Shown: positions 6,984 to 15,383 of the stretch, one piece after another
Layout: every line of letters begins with the position of its first letter
Position numbering within the stretch: the first letter of the stretch is position 1
Assembly: GCA_005880915.1 (NCBI GenBank)
Contig: VBIW01000054.1
Span: forward strand, 1-46,857
DNA from: Chloroflexota bacterium
GTDB lineage: Bacteria > Chloroflexota > Dormibacteria > Dormibacterales > Dormibacteraceae
DNA: 46,857 bases
Reading direction: 5' to 3'
Translations under genes and position numbers: made by a program
Notes under the pieces: model-generated
What the model was told of the DNA's origin: nothing
The model's input: the letters and a program-made list of their open reading frames with translations, nothing else
Database searches by the model: none

Positions 6984-8809
6984 CGCTCGAATCCGGCCCA
7001 GATTTTGAAAGCCTCCTCGAGTACCTTCGCGACACGCGAGGCTTCGACTTTACCGGCTACAAGCGTCCGAGCCTGATCCGGCGAGTGGCGGTCCGCTGCT
7101 CAGAGCTCGGCATAGACAACTTTCGTGCCTATCTCGACTACCTCCAGGTCCACGCCGAAGAGTTTGGGGTGCTGTTCGACAAGATCCTGATCAACGTCAC
7201 CGAGTTCTTCCGCGACCGGCAAGCGTGGGACTATCTCGGCCAGAACATCGTTCCCCGCTTGGTGGGCAAAGGCGGCGACATTCGCATCTGGAGCGCGGGC
7301 ACCTCGTCGGGAGAAGAGGCGTACTCCGCGGCAATTCTTTTCTGCGAGGCGCTCGGCCAGGCGAACTACATCGACCGCGTCAAGATCTACGCCACCGACC
7401 TCGACGAACAGGCGCTGAGCAAGGCTCGCGCCGGATACACCGAGAAGGATCTCGAGTCCATCGACGCCGACCTGAGGTCGCGCTACTTCGAACGTCAGGG
7501 CGACCGCTTCATGTTCCTGGCTCCACTTCGCCGGACGATGATCTTCGGCCGCCACGATCTGACCCAGGACGCGCCCATCTCCCGCCTCGACCTGTTGATC
7601 TGTCGTAACACCCTCATCTATTTCACGTCAGAGGCGCAGGGTCGGATCCTCGCCCGATTCCACTACGCCTTGAACGACGACGGATACCTGTTCCTGGGTC
7701 GAGCCGAGATGCTCCTCACCCACGCCGGGCTTTTCAGCTCCGTCGATGTGCGGGAGCACATCTTCTCCAAGGTGGCGCGGCTTCAGCTTCGGGACCGCAT
7801 GATGCTGATGGCGCAGTCGGGAACGGCGGAGGCCAACAACCACATCGCGCGGCAGCTTCGGGTCCGCGAGCTCATGACCGAGGGATCCCCGTTTGCGCAG
7901 ATGGTGGTCGACGCGCAGGGTGCCCTGATCACGGCCAACCGGCTCGCACGCCGGCTGTTTGAGATCCCACATTCCGACATCGGTCGATCCCTCAAGGATC
8001 TCGAGCTGTCCTACCGGCCGGTCGACCTCCGGACGCCGCTCGACCGCGTCGCCCGTGAGCGCAGCCCGGTCGAGGTCAAGAGCGTCCAGGTCAAAAAGCC
8101 AGACGGAGCATCTGGCCTGTTCGACATGATCGTCACGCCTCTGCTCGATGAAGACGGATCGCTGGTCGGAAGCGCGATCAACTTCATCGATGTCACGCAT
8201 GAGACTCGCCTTCGGTCCGAGCTCGACCGGATGGCTCAAGAGCTGCAGTCGAGCAAGGAGGAGCTCGAGACGACCAACGAGGAGCTTCAATCCACGGTCG
8301 AGGAGCTGGAGACGACCAATGAGGAGCTTCAGTCCACCAACGAGGAGCTGGAAACCCTGAACGAGGAGCTCGAGTCGACCAACGCTGAGCTCCAGAACAT
8401 CAACACGGACGTCCAGGTGCGGAGCAACGAGGTCCAGCGGCTGAACACGCTGCTGCTCGCCATCACCGGCAACATCGAAGTTGGCGCCGCCGTCCTGGAC
8501 CGAGAGCTTCGGGTCCAGGTGTGGAACGAGCGCGCCGCGGACCTCTGGGGCGTGCGGTCGGACGAGGTTGTCGGCCACTCGTTCTTCGACCTGGACATCG
8601 GGCTGCCGGCGGAAAAGGTGCGGGCCTTGATCCAGGCCGGTGCGGGCGGCCGGTCCGCCCACGACGAGGTGGTGGTCTCAGCCACGACGCGCAAGGGGCG
8701 ATCGATTCGATGCAGGGTGATCGTCCACACGATGGGTGACGGCGAAAAGCCCGCCGGCATCGTGCTCGTGATGGAAGAGCTGAAGAACGGGAACGGGCGG
8801 CGGAGCTAG
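6980..8809 (+). CDS. CheR methyltransferase with two PAS domains and a coiled coil
   Basis: 609 aa from a TTG that overlaps the cheB stop. A CheR N-terminal helical domain (about 1-75) is followed by the SAM-dependent methyltransferase: W-S-A-G-T-S-S-G-E-E-A-Y-S is the SAM motif, and L-L-I-C-R-N-T-L-I-Y-F is the conserved CheR strand. PAS 1 lies at about 290-405. A long heptad-like coiled coil rich in repeated E-E-L-x-x-T/S-N units runs from about 415 to 470. PAS 2 is about 480-600. The protein ends after PAS 2 with no kinase domain, unlike the many CheB-CheR-PAS-HisKA fusions. Its methylation target is unknown; it may act on a distant chemoreceptor or on a signalling partner bound through PAS. 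Confidence 0.92.
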   Translation: MTLESGPDFESLLEYLRDTRGFDFTGYKRPSLIRRVAVRCSELGIDNFRAYLDYLQVHAEEFGVLFDKILINVTEFFRDRQAWDYLGQNIVPRLVGKGGDIRIWSAGTSSGEEAYSAAILFCEALGQANYIDRVKIYATDLDEQALSKARAGYTEKDLESIDADLRSRYFERQGDRFMFLAPLRRTMIFGRHDLTQDAPISRLDLLICRNTLIYFTSEAQGRILARFHYALNDDGYLFLGRAEMLLTHAGLFSSVDVREHIFSKVARLQLRDRMMLMAQSGTAEANNHIARQLRVRELMTEGSPFAQMVVDAQGALITANRLARRLFEIPHSDIGRSLKDLELSYRPVDLRTPLDRVARERSPVEVKSVQVKKPDGASGLFDMIVTPLLDEDGSLVGSAINFIDVTHETRLRSELDRMAQELQSSKEELETTNEELQSTVEELETTNEELQSTNEELETLNEELESTNAELQNINTDVQVRSNEVQRLNTLLLAITGNIEVGAAVLDRELRVQVWNERAADLWGVRSDEVVGHSFFDLDIGLPAEKVRALIQAGAGGRSAHDEVVVSATTRKGRSIRCRVIVHTMGDGEKPAGIVLVMEELKNGNGRRS

Positions 8810-8812
8810 TCC

Positions 8813-9214
8813 TTAGACGGCATCAGCCATCGAGGATCGCATCGACCGGCTCCACTGATCGATGATGCCTTCGAGGACCTCCACGTCGGTCGAGACCTGG
8901 TAACGCTCGGCCATGGGCAGGCCGTCAACGGCCAGGCGCAGCTTGCCGACGAGCGCGCTGCCCGCATCGATCAGGCGGCCGTACGCCACCAGCCAGTACT
9001 CGGGGCGATCGGGGGAGCCGTATCCGAGCATCGTCTGCCGGTAGGCATGCTGAGCATGGTCGATCTCGGCGCGAAGCTCTTCCACATGTTGACGCAAGGA
9101 ATCGGCATCGGATCGCTCGAGCCGGCGCCTCGCCGAGTTCAGCATCAGCCGTTTGGACTGCAAGATCATCAGCCTGGAGCCGATGAGGGTCTCCGCAGCG
9201 TCGGGGCTGATCAT
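8813..9214 (-). CDS. Uncharacterised helical protein paired with a winged-helix regulator
   Basis: 133 aa, ATG at 9214, overlapping the stop of the upstream regulator gene by 4 bp (ATGA). It is soluble and all-helical by composition. The first half is Arg/Glu/Leu-rich and likely coiled coil. The second half has Y-W-L-V-A-Y-x-x-L, then a second helix ending in I-I-D-Q-W-S-R-S-M. This W-x3-Y-x2-L ... W pattern is also in the upstream regulator's N-terminal domain and in the small protein at 451-828. The shared module and translational coupling suggest the two products bind each other. No known family was recognised. Confidence 0.65.
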   Translation of the reverse strand: MISPDAAETLIGSRLMILQSKRLMLNSARRRLERSDADSLRQHVEELRAEIDHAQHAYRQTMLGYGSPDRPEYWLVAYGRLIDAGSALVGKLRLAVDGLPMAERYQVSTDVEVLEGIIDQWSRSMRSSMADAV

Positions 9215-9747
9215 TCGGCGCTCCGTCCCAGGCTGCCCGCGATTCCGTAGCCGCGGTTTCTTTCGACGGTGATCACCTGCTCGAGGCCGACGTCCCGTAG
9301 ACGGCTGCGCAGACGCATGACGTAGGTCCGCACTTGAGCGTCCGAGAGACGTGAGTTCTGCCAGGCGAGCGTGGCCAGCTGTTTGCTCGTGAAGGGCCGC
9401 TTCGGATGGCGGAGCAGGAAGTCCAGGAGGTCGGCCTCCCGCCGGGTGAGGCGGATCGATTTACCGCCATAGGTGAGGGTGTGGGCCTTGTGGTCGATCA
9501 CCACCCCCGCCAGCTCGGCGTGGCGGTCTCGCCATGCCATCAGCCGATCCTCGATGAAGGCGAGGTTCCGGCGGAGCTGGTGGACCTCCTCGCTTCCGTC
9601 CGCGCGGGCTATCACCGAGCGAAGGACGGCTGCCAGCTCCTCGTAGATCGCAATCCAGCCGGCGACCTCGGGCAAGGCCGAGGTGGTCAGGTCCTCGCCC
9701 GGAAGCTCGGTCAGGTCAGGCTGCGGCGGAAGGACCTTGGCCTCCAT
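9211..9747 (-). CDS. OmpR/PhoB-type winged-helix regulator with an uncharacterised helical N-domain
   Basis: 178 aa, ATG at 9747. The C-terminal about 95 residues are a Trans_reg_C winged helix: L-T-Y-G-G-K-S-I-R-L-T-R-R-E-A-D-L-L, then S-D-A-Q-V-R-T-Y-V-M-R-L-R (recognition helix), ending V-E-R-N-R-G-Y-G-I. There is no receiver domain. In its place the first 80 residues form a helical domain with W-I-A-I-Y-E-E-L ... D-R-L-M-A-W, shared with its downstream partner and with the protein at 451-828. Regulation by phosphorylation is thus unlikely; the N-domain may respond through the partner. A TAGATT lies 6 nt upstream of the ATG, and a 7-bp inverted repeat lies further upstream. Confidence 0.85.
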   Translation of the reverse strand: MEAKVLPPQPDLTELPGEDLTTSALPEVAGWIAIYEELAAVLRSVIARADGSEEVHQLRRNLAFIEDRLMAWRDRHAELAGVVIDHKAHTLTYGGKSIRLTRREADLLDFLLRHPKRPFTSKQLATLAWQNSRLSDAQVRTYVMRLRSRLRDVGLEQVITVERNRGYGIAGSLGRSAE

Positions 9748-9753
9748 GCCCTG

Positions 9754-9800
9754 AATCTACACGTCCAGATGGATTTCGGGGACCTATTTTTGGCCCCGAA
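9754..9800 (-). promoter_or_regulatory. -10 element and inverted repeat upstream of the winged-helix gene
   Basis: Minus strand TAGATT (9754-9759) stands 6 nt before the ATG, a leaderless arrangement. Upstream, TTCGGGG (9775-9781) and CCCCGAA (9794-9800) form a perfect 7-bp inverted repeat with a 12-bp AT-rich spacer, in the position of the -35 region. This could be an operator for the winged-helix protein itself. No convincing -35 hexamer was found. Confidence 0.4.
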
Positions 9801-9889
9801 TATTGCGGTGGGAGGGCTATCGTGATCCCGGCATGGCTGCGGGGCGCAGCGGTTTGAACTTAGCACGCCGGGGGGCACGCACAGGGCAG

Positions 9890-9921
9890 GGGGCCAGGAC
9901 CCGGAGGGAGGGTCGGGCCCC
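9890..9921 (+). other. Strong hairpin in the 320-bp gap before the LuxR-type gene
   Basis: GGGGCC (9890-9895) pairs with GGCCCC (9916-9921), and GACCC (9898-9902) with GGGTC (9910-9914), around a 7-nt purine loop, with small internal asymmetry. It is followed by TTCGCCTTCCTT, a weak pyrimidine run. It may be a terminator or a structured leader of the downstream regulator. The rest of 9801-10067 holds no gene or known riboswitch that I can recognise. Confidence 0.45.
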
Positions 9922-10067
9922 TTCGCCTTCCTTACTGGCAGTTCGCGTGCCCGCGATCGACAGCCTGGGAGAGATTTGCGGGTGGCTGGGCACGTTCAGC
10001 GAGCGGCTCCGCCTCGCTCACGACGACGAGCGGGTTCCGGTAGCCGAGCTGTCCTGAGTTCGGGGCG

Positions 10068-10754
10068 ATGAGCCAGCTGAAGGTCCGGCGCCTGCCGCCC
10101 ATCACACGTGTCTCTTCCAATGCCCATGCGACCAGGGTGGTGATCGTCGAAAACCACCAGCTCGTCTCCGAGAGCTTGAGCCTGCTACTTGATGGCCAGA
10201 AGGACATGGAGGTGGTCGGCAGCGCGACATCGGTGGCCGAAGCCGCCGCGCTGCCGAGGCAGCTGGCGCCGGATGTCGTCGTGATGGACTTCCATCTCGA
10301 CGACGGCACAGGCCGCGACGCGGCCATCGCGATGCGCCATTCCTTTCCCAACGCGAGGTTTGTGTTCCTGAGTCGTGACGACAGCGACGGCGCCCGCCTC
10401 GCCGCCGTCGAGGCCGGTGCAAGCGCCTACCTCCACAAGTCGAGCCCCGCGTCCGAAGTCATCGCGGCGGTGCGTCAGGTGGGGCGAGGGATCAGCCTGA
10501 TCACGCCGGCGATGGTCGCCCTCCTCGTGAGCCACGGCAAGGACCGCGAGCACACGCGAGAGAGCCTGAGCGCGCGAGAGCGGGAGGTCCTCCAGCTGAT
10601 GGCGGACGGCGTCGGCACGCGGAGGATCGCGCAGCAGCTCGGCATCAGCTACTCGACCGTCCGCACCCATGTCCGCTCCATCGGTCACAAGCTGGGCGTG
10701 CGTTCGATGGTCAACGCGGTCGTCACCGCCCGCGACCTGGAGCTTGTCAACTAG
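10068..10754 (+). CDS. NarL/LuxR-family response regulator
   Basis: 228 aa. The receiver domain occupies about 22-145 with phospho-accepting Asp74 in V-V-M-D-F-H-L-D-D-G and Lys in Y-L-H-K-S. The acidic pocket near residue 28 is E-N rather than the usual E/D-D, so metal binding may be weaker. The LuxR helix-turn-helix is at the C-terminus: L-S-A-R-E-R-E-V-L-Q-L-M, I-S-Y-S-T-V-R-T-H-V. The N-terminal 20 residues before the receiver are extra, and the true start may be internal. It is not adjacent to a kinase on the same strand except HK1 at 11151, 396 bp downstream; a convergent small membrane gene lies between them. Confidence 0.9.
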   Translation: MSQLKVRRLPPITRVSSNAHATRVVIVENHQLVSESLSLLLDGQKDMEVVGSATSVAEAAALPRQLAPDVVVMDFHLDDGTGRDAAIAMRHSFPNARFVFLSRDDSDGARLAAVEAGASAYLHKSSPASEVIAAVRQVGRGISLITPAMVALLVSHGKDREHTRESLSAREREVLQLMADGVGTRRIAQQLGISYSTVRTHVRSIGHKLGVRSMVNAVVTARDLELVN

Positions 10755-10760
10755 GGGGTT

Positions 10761-10979
10761 CTAGTCCTCGCGAACCCTGACCACGGCGTAAGCCAGGGGC
10801 AGGAAGACCCCCAGCCGCGACCACCACAGCGCATCCTGGGCGGCCGACACGGTCGTGCTCAGACCCTCGGGCAGCTGAAAGCCCATACCCGCCAGCACTG
10901 ACCCTGCCCCCGCAATCCCCAGGCTGGCGGCCACGAGGACCAGGACTCCAGCCGTCTGCATCCGCCTAGCCGTGCTCAT
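10761..10979 (-). CDS. Small two-TM membrane protein
   Basis: 72 aa from the ATG at 10979 (an in-frame TTG lies 10 codons upstream). Two hydrophobic segments, one at about 11-31 rich in Val/Ala/Gly and one at about 52-67, are separated by a short polar loop. The end is charged (V-R-V-R-E-D). It converges on the LuxR-type gene with 6 bp between stops. No family recognised. The hydrophobic pattern supports a real gene, but the short length leaves doubt. Confidence 0.45.
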   Translation of the reverse strand: MSTARRMQTAGVLVLVAASLGIAGAGSVLAGMGFQLPEGLSTTVSAAQDALWWSRLGVFLPLAYAVVRVRED

Positions 10980-11150
10980 GCCGACAAGACTCGGCGGCGT
11001 CTCTCTCAACCCACCGGCATCGCAGCGTCAGCCGGCCGTCAATTCCCGAGCTTTGTGGAGTCGGTTGCCGATGGTCTACCGCCTGAGTTCGGGACTCCCT
11101 ACCGATTGGCAGTCGATTCGCCTTAAGCCAGTGGTTAACTTGCAGTCCCA

Positions 11151-13274
11151 ATGAGGCAAGGGGCCGTCCTGGAACCGAGCCGCAGGCCGCTGGCCGTGGC
11201 CGCCGCCCTGGCGGCGCTCGCGTCGCTCAGCCTGGCGGCGATCCTTCAATTCCCCATCCTCAGCGCGCCGCTGGTTTCCGCGATCGACGATGTGGGCGAG
11301 GCCGTGGCGGCACTCATCGCTGCTTCCGCCTGCGCTTGGGCTGCCCGCCGTTCGTCCGGACGAACTCGCCTGGCGTGGAGCCTGATGTCCATCTCGGCCG
11401 CAGGCTGGGCCGCCGGCGATGCGGCGTGGACCGCGTATGAGATCGGTCGCGGAGTTGCCGTGCCCTTTCCTTCTGCCGAAGATGTCGGGTTCCTGGTCGC
11501 CGCCCCCTTCGCCTTTGCCTCAGTCCTCGCCTTCTGGAACGCGCCTCGCGGAACGGCCTCGCGATGGCGTGTGTGGCTCGATGGGCTGATCATCGCGCTG
11601 GCACTAACTTTTACCGCCTGGGCGCTCGGCCTTCGGCTGATCTGGCAGGACCCGCAGGACCCGCTGAACGAGAAGCTCTTCGAGCTCGCCTACCCGGTCC
11701 TGGACATCTTGATTCTGACGGTGGTGATCCTGGCCATCCGGCGTTCCACACTGCAGCAGCAGGGCCGGATGTTCCTGCTCTTCGCCGGCGTCGCCTCATA
11801 TTCCATCGCCGACAGCGCGTTTTCGTATCTCACCGCCAGCGGCACGAATGGCGTCGGGGGCAGCATCCTTGACATCGGCTGGGTGGTCGGCTACCTGCTC
11901 ATCGCCCTCGCTGCGATCTGGCCGGGCTCAGCTCTCGTGCGGGTCGGCGACAGGGCACCGGTCGACCTTTGGCAGCTCGCCCTGCCCTGGCTGACCGTGC
12001 TCCTGGCAGGCGGCATCGCGCTGGCCCTTGCCGTCACAGGCCACCCGCTGGATCTCTTTCTGACAGCTCTCACGGGTATTGGGGCAGCGCTGCTGGCGGG
12101 GAACATGGTCCTCACTCACAAGGACTTCCTGGCGATGCTGATCCAGAGCCGGGCATCGGAGGCGACACTCGCTGAGGTGATCGCACAAGCCCCGGCGGGC
12201 GTGGTGCGAATCGGCGCCGACCTTCGCATCATCGAGGCCAACGCTCGCTTTGCCTCACTTCTCGACCGAGGACAGGACTTTGTCGGATCCACGATCACGC
12301 AGTTTTTCACTGAGCCGGACGCGGCGGCTTTTGTGGCCAAGATCGAGGCGTTGACCTCTGGCGGGCAGGAGACGGTCGAGGGAGAGACGGAATCTCAACG
12401 GGCCGACGGGACCAAGGTCTGGATGCACTGGAGCGCCACCTCGGTCCCGAACGCACGAGGCGAAAGCGAGTACTTCATCGCGATGTTCGAGGACACGACC
12501 GCTCGCCACGAGGCTGATGCCGCGGCTGCGGCGACGCTCGAGCTCATGCAGCGGCTCAACTCCGTGAAGACCGAGTTTCTGCAGAACGTCAGCCACGAGT
12601 TCAAGACCGCGTTGATCGGAATCCAGGGCTTCAGCGAATTCATGCGCGACGCGGACCAGCTCGACGTCAACGACGCGAGGGCCTTTGCTACCGACATCAA
12701 CCGCGACGCAGAACGGCTGGATCGGATGGTCACGGATATGCTGGCCCTTGACCAAGTCGAGACGACAGGTACGGCCCTGCGTCTGAGCCCGGTCGACGTC
12801 AACATCCTGATCCAGCGCGAAGTAATGGCTGCGCAGAAGAAGTCGAACGCGCATCCCATCCAGCTCCAGCTCGAGCCGAGACTCCCGATGGTGTCCGGCG
12901 ATGTCGAGAAGCTCGGCGATGCGATCCGCAACCTGCTCGACAACGCGGCTCGGTACTCACCTGATGGAGGGCGCATCACGATCACCACATCGGCCATGGG
13001 CGCCACGGTGACTGTGAGCGTGAGGGACGAAGGCGAGGCCGTTCGCTCCGATTTCGACAACGGTCTCTTCGGTGACGACGACGTCTACGCCGACAACCCG
13101 ATTCGCAAGGTCGTCGGAACCGGCCTCGGCCTGAGCATCGTTCGCCAGGTGATCGAGATGCACGGAGGTCGATTGTGGGTCGACAGGTTGGAGGGCAGGG
13201 GATTGGAGTTCCACTTCTCCCTCAAAGCGACTGCGGGGGCTAAGGCCACCCCGGCAGGCGGAAAGGTGGCGTAG
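11151..13274 (+). CDS. Polytopic membrane sensor histidine kinase (HK1) with degenerate G1 box
   Basis: 707 aa. About nine to ten transmembrane helices span residues 12-322, with aromatic and Asp residues inside the membrane part, comparable to MASE-like sensor domains. PAS is about 340-455. HisKA carries His482 in V-S-H-E-F-K-T. HATPase_c has an intact N box (N-L-L-D-N-A-A-R-Y-S-P-D-G-G) and G2 box (G-T-G-L-G-L-S), but the G1 box reads D-E-G-E-A (626-630) instead of DxGxG and is followed by an acidic loop. Kinase activity may be reduced or altered. HK2 follows after 2 bp and is a clear paralog across the whole length, so this is a tandem duplication or heteromeric pair, followed by an HD-GYP regulator. 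Confidence 0.92.
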   Translation: MRQGAVLEPSRRPLAVAAALAALASLSLAAILQFPILSAPLVSAIDDVGEAVAALIAASACAWAARRSSGRTRLAWSLMSISAAGWAAGDAAWTAYEIGRGVAVPFPSAEDVGFLVAAPFAFASVLAFWNAPRGTASRWRVWLDGLIIALALTFTAWALGLRLIWQDPQDPLNEKLFELAYPVLDILILTVVILAIRRSTLQQQGRMFLLFAGVASYSIADSAFSYLTASGTNGVGGSILDIGWVVGYLLIALAAIWPGSALVRVGDRAPVDLWQLALPWLTVLLAGGIALALAVTGHPLDLFLTALTGIGAALLAGNMVLTHKDFLAMLIQSRASEATLAEVIAQAPAGVVRIGADLRIIEANARFASLLDRGQDFVGSTITQFFTEPDAAAFVAKIEALTSGGQETVEGETESQRADGTKVWMHWSATSVPNARGESEYFIAMFEDTTARHEADAAAAATLELMQRLNSVKTEFLQNVSHEFKTALIGIQGFSEFMRDADQLDVNDARAFATDINRDAERLDRMVTDMLALDQVETTGTALRLSPVDVNILIQREVMAAQKKSNAHPIQLQLEPRLPMVSGDVEKLGDAIRNLLDNAARYSPDGGRITITTSAMGATVTVSVRDEGEAVRSDFDNGLFGDDDVYADNPIRKVVGTGLGLSIVRQVIEMHGGRLWVDRLEGRGLEFHFSLKATAGAKATPAGGKVA

Positions 13275-13276
13275 GG

Positions 13277-15379
13277 ATGCCGCGTTCCTCTCGTTTCGCG
13301 CGGCTCGCTTTCGGTGGCGCGCTTGCAGTTGGCGTGTATGTCCTTTGGTCGACCCTGCGCCTCGGCGGCGAGAAGCCCACTGTCGCGTTTGAGGACGGGG
13401 GCCAGGCGCTCGCCGGGCTCGTCGCCGCGGCAATCTGTGCGCTCGCCGCCCGCCGTGCCTCGGGCCACCACCGAACAGCCTGGTGGCTCCTTGGCGGGGC
13501 GGCCCTGAGCTGGTCTCTCGGCGAGGTGATCTGGACCGTGAACGAGTTGGGACGCGGCATCTCAGCGCCGTTCCCTTCGTTGGCGGACGCCGGCTTCCTT
13601 GCGGCGATACCGCTAGAGGTCGCTGGGGTCCTGTTCCTTTCCGCCAAACCGGACAACGCCACGAGTCGCTACCGCGCTGTAATCGAGGGAGCAGTGGTCG
13701 CCTCGGCCCTGCTCTTCTGCGCATGGGCGGTCGGCCTCGACACGCTGGTTATCCGAGCGCCAGCCGGTCAGGTGGCCGCGATGGTCGCGCTCGCGTACCC
13801 GTCGTCCGACATCATCGTGCTCACGCTGCTGGTCGCCGCATTTCGCCAGGTGCCTCGAGGCGTGCGCCCGGTCTTCCTCCTGCTCGGCTGCGCGTTCACC
13901 GCCTTACTGGTCGCTGATAGCGCGTTCGGGTACCTGGAGCTCGGGTCACAGGACGGATCGCTCGGCAGCATTTTCGATGCCGGACGGGTAGCGGGCTTCA
14001 TCATGCTCGGTCTCGCTGCTCTCGTAACCGCCCCAGCTGACGAGGCGGCGGGTGAGCGGCCGGTCACGATCTGGCAGCGCGGTCTGCCGTGGATTGCGAT
14101 GCTGATTGTGATCGGCACGGTCGTCTACATCGCGGTGTCCCATCGCGTAAGTGATGCACGAATCGAATGGATCGCTGTGGTGTTCGCTCTTCTCTTTGTG
14201 CTCAGCCAGGTGCTGGCGCTGAACGACTCACTGCAACTTCTCGTGCGCAGCAGGCGCGCGGAGACGATGCTGGGCGAGCAGAAGGCGCTCCTGGACGAGG
14301 TCATCGGCCGCGCGCCGCTCGGCATCGCGCGCGTGGGCGACGACTTTCGTTTCATCGCTGTCAACCCACGGCTGTGTGAGTTGCTCGCTGCCCCCGAGCG
14401 AACGCTGCTGGGCAGCTCCATGCGGCACTTCTTGCCCGACGACGAAGGGGTGCGTGCCGCGGAGCGCATGGCGCTCATGAGGACCGGCCAGCTCACGCAC
14501 GTGGAGGTCGACAGCGAGATGGTCTGCGCGGATGGCAGGAGGGTGTGGGTGCACCGGATCGTCACACCGGTGCTCAGCATCGCGGGGCGGATCGACTACT
14601 ACCTGGTCATGTTCGAGGACATGACTGAGAAGCACAACGCCGAACAGGCCGCCGTCGCCAACTTCGCGGCGCTGGAACGGATCAACCGCCTCAAGAGCGA
14701 GTTCATGTCGATGGTCAGCCATGAGTTCCGCACCGCCCTGACCGGGATCCAGGGTTACAGCGAGCTGATGAGCTCAGAGGAGGTCTCTTCCGAAGACGTG
14801 AGGGAGTTCGCCGGCGACATCAACTCCGATGCCCTGCGCCTCAACCGGATGATCACGGAGATGCTCGACCTCGACCGCATCGAGTCTGGTCGCATGGCGA
14901 TGCACATGGAACCGACCGACCTGAATCGCATTCTCACCGAGACCGTCGAAAGGGCGCAGATGTCGACCTCCAAGCACGAGGTCATCGTTCGCCTCGACCC
15001 CAAGCTGCCGCGGATCGATGGCGACACCGACCGCCTGACGCAGGTGGTGGCCAACCTGCTGACCAACGCGGTCAAGTACGCGCCCGAGGGCGGCGAGATC
15101 CTGGTCACCAGCCAGACCCAAAACGGCAGCGTCGAGGTGAGCGTCCAGGACCATGGTTTGGGCATCCCGCCCGAATTCATAAGCCGGATCTTCGGCCGCT
15201 ATGAGCGGTACGAAGGCGACGGCAAGAGCCAGGTCGTTGGCACCGGCCTCGGCCTGGCGATCGCCCAACAGATCATCCAGCTGCACAAGGGCCGGATCTG
15301 GGTCGAGAGCCTCTACGGCCAGGGTTCGACGTTCCGCTTCACGATTCCGGCGGCTAACCAGGACAACAGGGTGGCCTGA
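13277..15379 (+). CDS. Polytopic membrane sensor histidine kinase (HK2)
   Basis: 700 aa, ATG 2 bp after the HK1 stop. Same architecture as HK1: membrane sensor region to about residue 315, PAS about 335-450, HisKA with His482 in V-S-H-E-F-R-T, HATPase_c. Here all ATP-binding motifs are canonical: N-L-L-T-N-A-V-K-Y-A-P, D-H-G-L-G-I, G-T-G-L-G-L. Shared signatures with HK1 in the sensor region include a P-F-P-S-x-A-D/E-x-G-F-L stretch and a D-S-A-F-x-Y-L stretch, so the sensed signal is probably related. The next gene, a receiver/HD-GYP protein, starts 4 bp after this stop and is the obvious phosphotransfer partner. Confidence 0.94.
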   Translation: MPRSSRFARLAFGGALAVGVYVLWSTLRLGGEKPTVAFEDGGQALAGLVAAAICALAARRASGHHRTAWWLLGGAALSWSLGEVIWTVNELGRGISAPFPSLADAGFLAAIPLEVAGVLFLSAKPDNATSRYRAVIEGAVVASALLFCAWAVGLDTLVIRAPAGQVAAMVALAYPSSDIIVLTLLVAAFRQVPRGVRPVFLLLGCAFTALLVADSAFGYLELGSQDGSLGSIFDAGRVAGFIMLGLAALVTAPADEAAGERPVTIWQRGLPWIAMLIVIGTVVYIAVSHRVSDARIEWIAVVFALLFVLSQVLALNDSLQLLVRSRRAETMLGEQKALLDEVIGRAPLGIARVGDDFRFIAVNPRLCELLAAPERTLLGSSMRHFLPDDEGVRAAERMALMRTGQLTHVEVDSEMVCADGRRVWVHRIVTPVLSIAGRIDYYLVMFEDMTEKHNAEQAAVANFAALERINRLKSEFMSMVSHEFRTALTGIQGYSELMSSEEVSSEDVREFAGDINSDALRLNRMITEMLDLDRIESGRMAMHMEPTDLNRILTETVERAQMSTSKHEVIVRLDPKLPRIDGDTDRLTQVVANLLTNAVKYAPEGGEILVTSQTQNGSVEVSVQDHGLGIPPEFISRIFGRYERYEGDGKSQVVGTGLGLAIAQQIIQLHKGRIWVESLYGQGSTFRFTIPAANQDNRVA

Positions 15380-15383
15380 CCTC

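Noticed and set aside
9803..10057. 84-codon frame in the gap before the LuxR-type gene
   Set aside because: Low-complexity Arg/Gly composition, no ribosome site, and the strong hairpin at 9890-9921 lies inside it.
9801..10067. Cyclic di-GMP riboswitch in the leader of the LuxR-type gene
   Set aside because: The conserved GEMM core sequences are not present; only a plain hairpin is seen.
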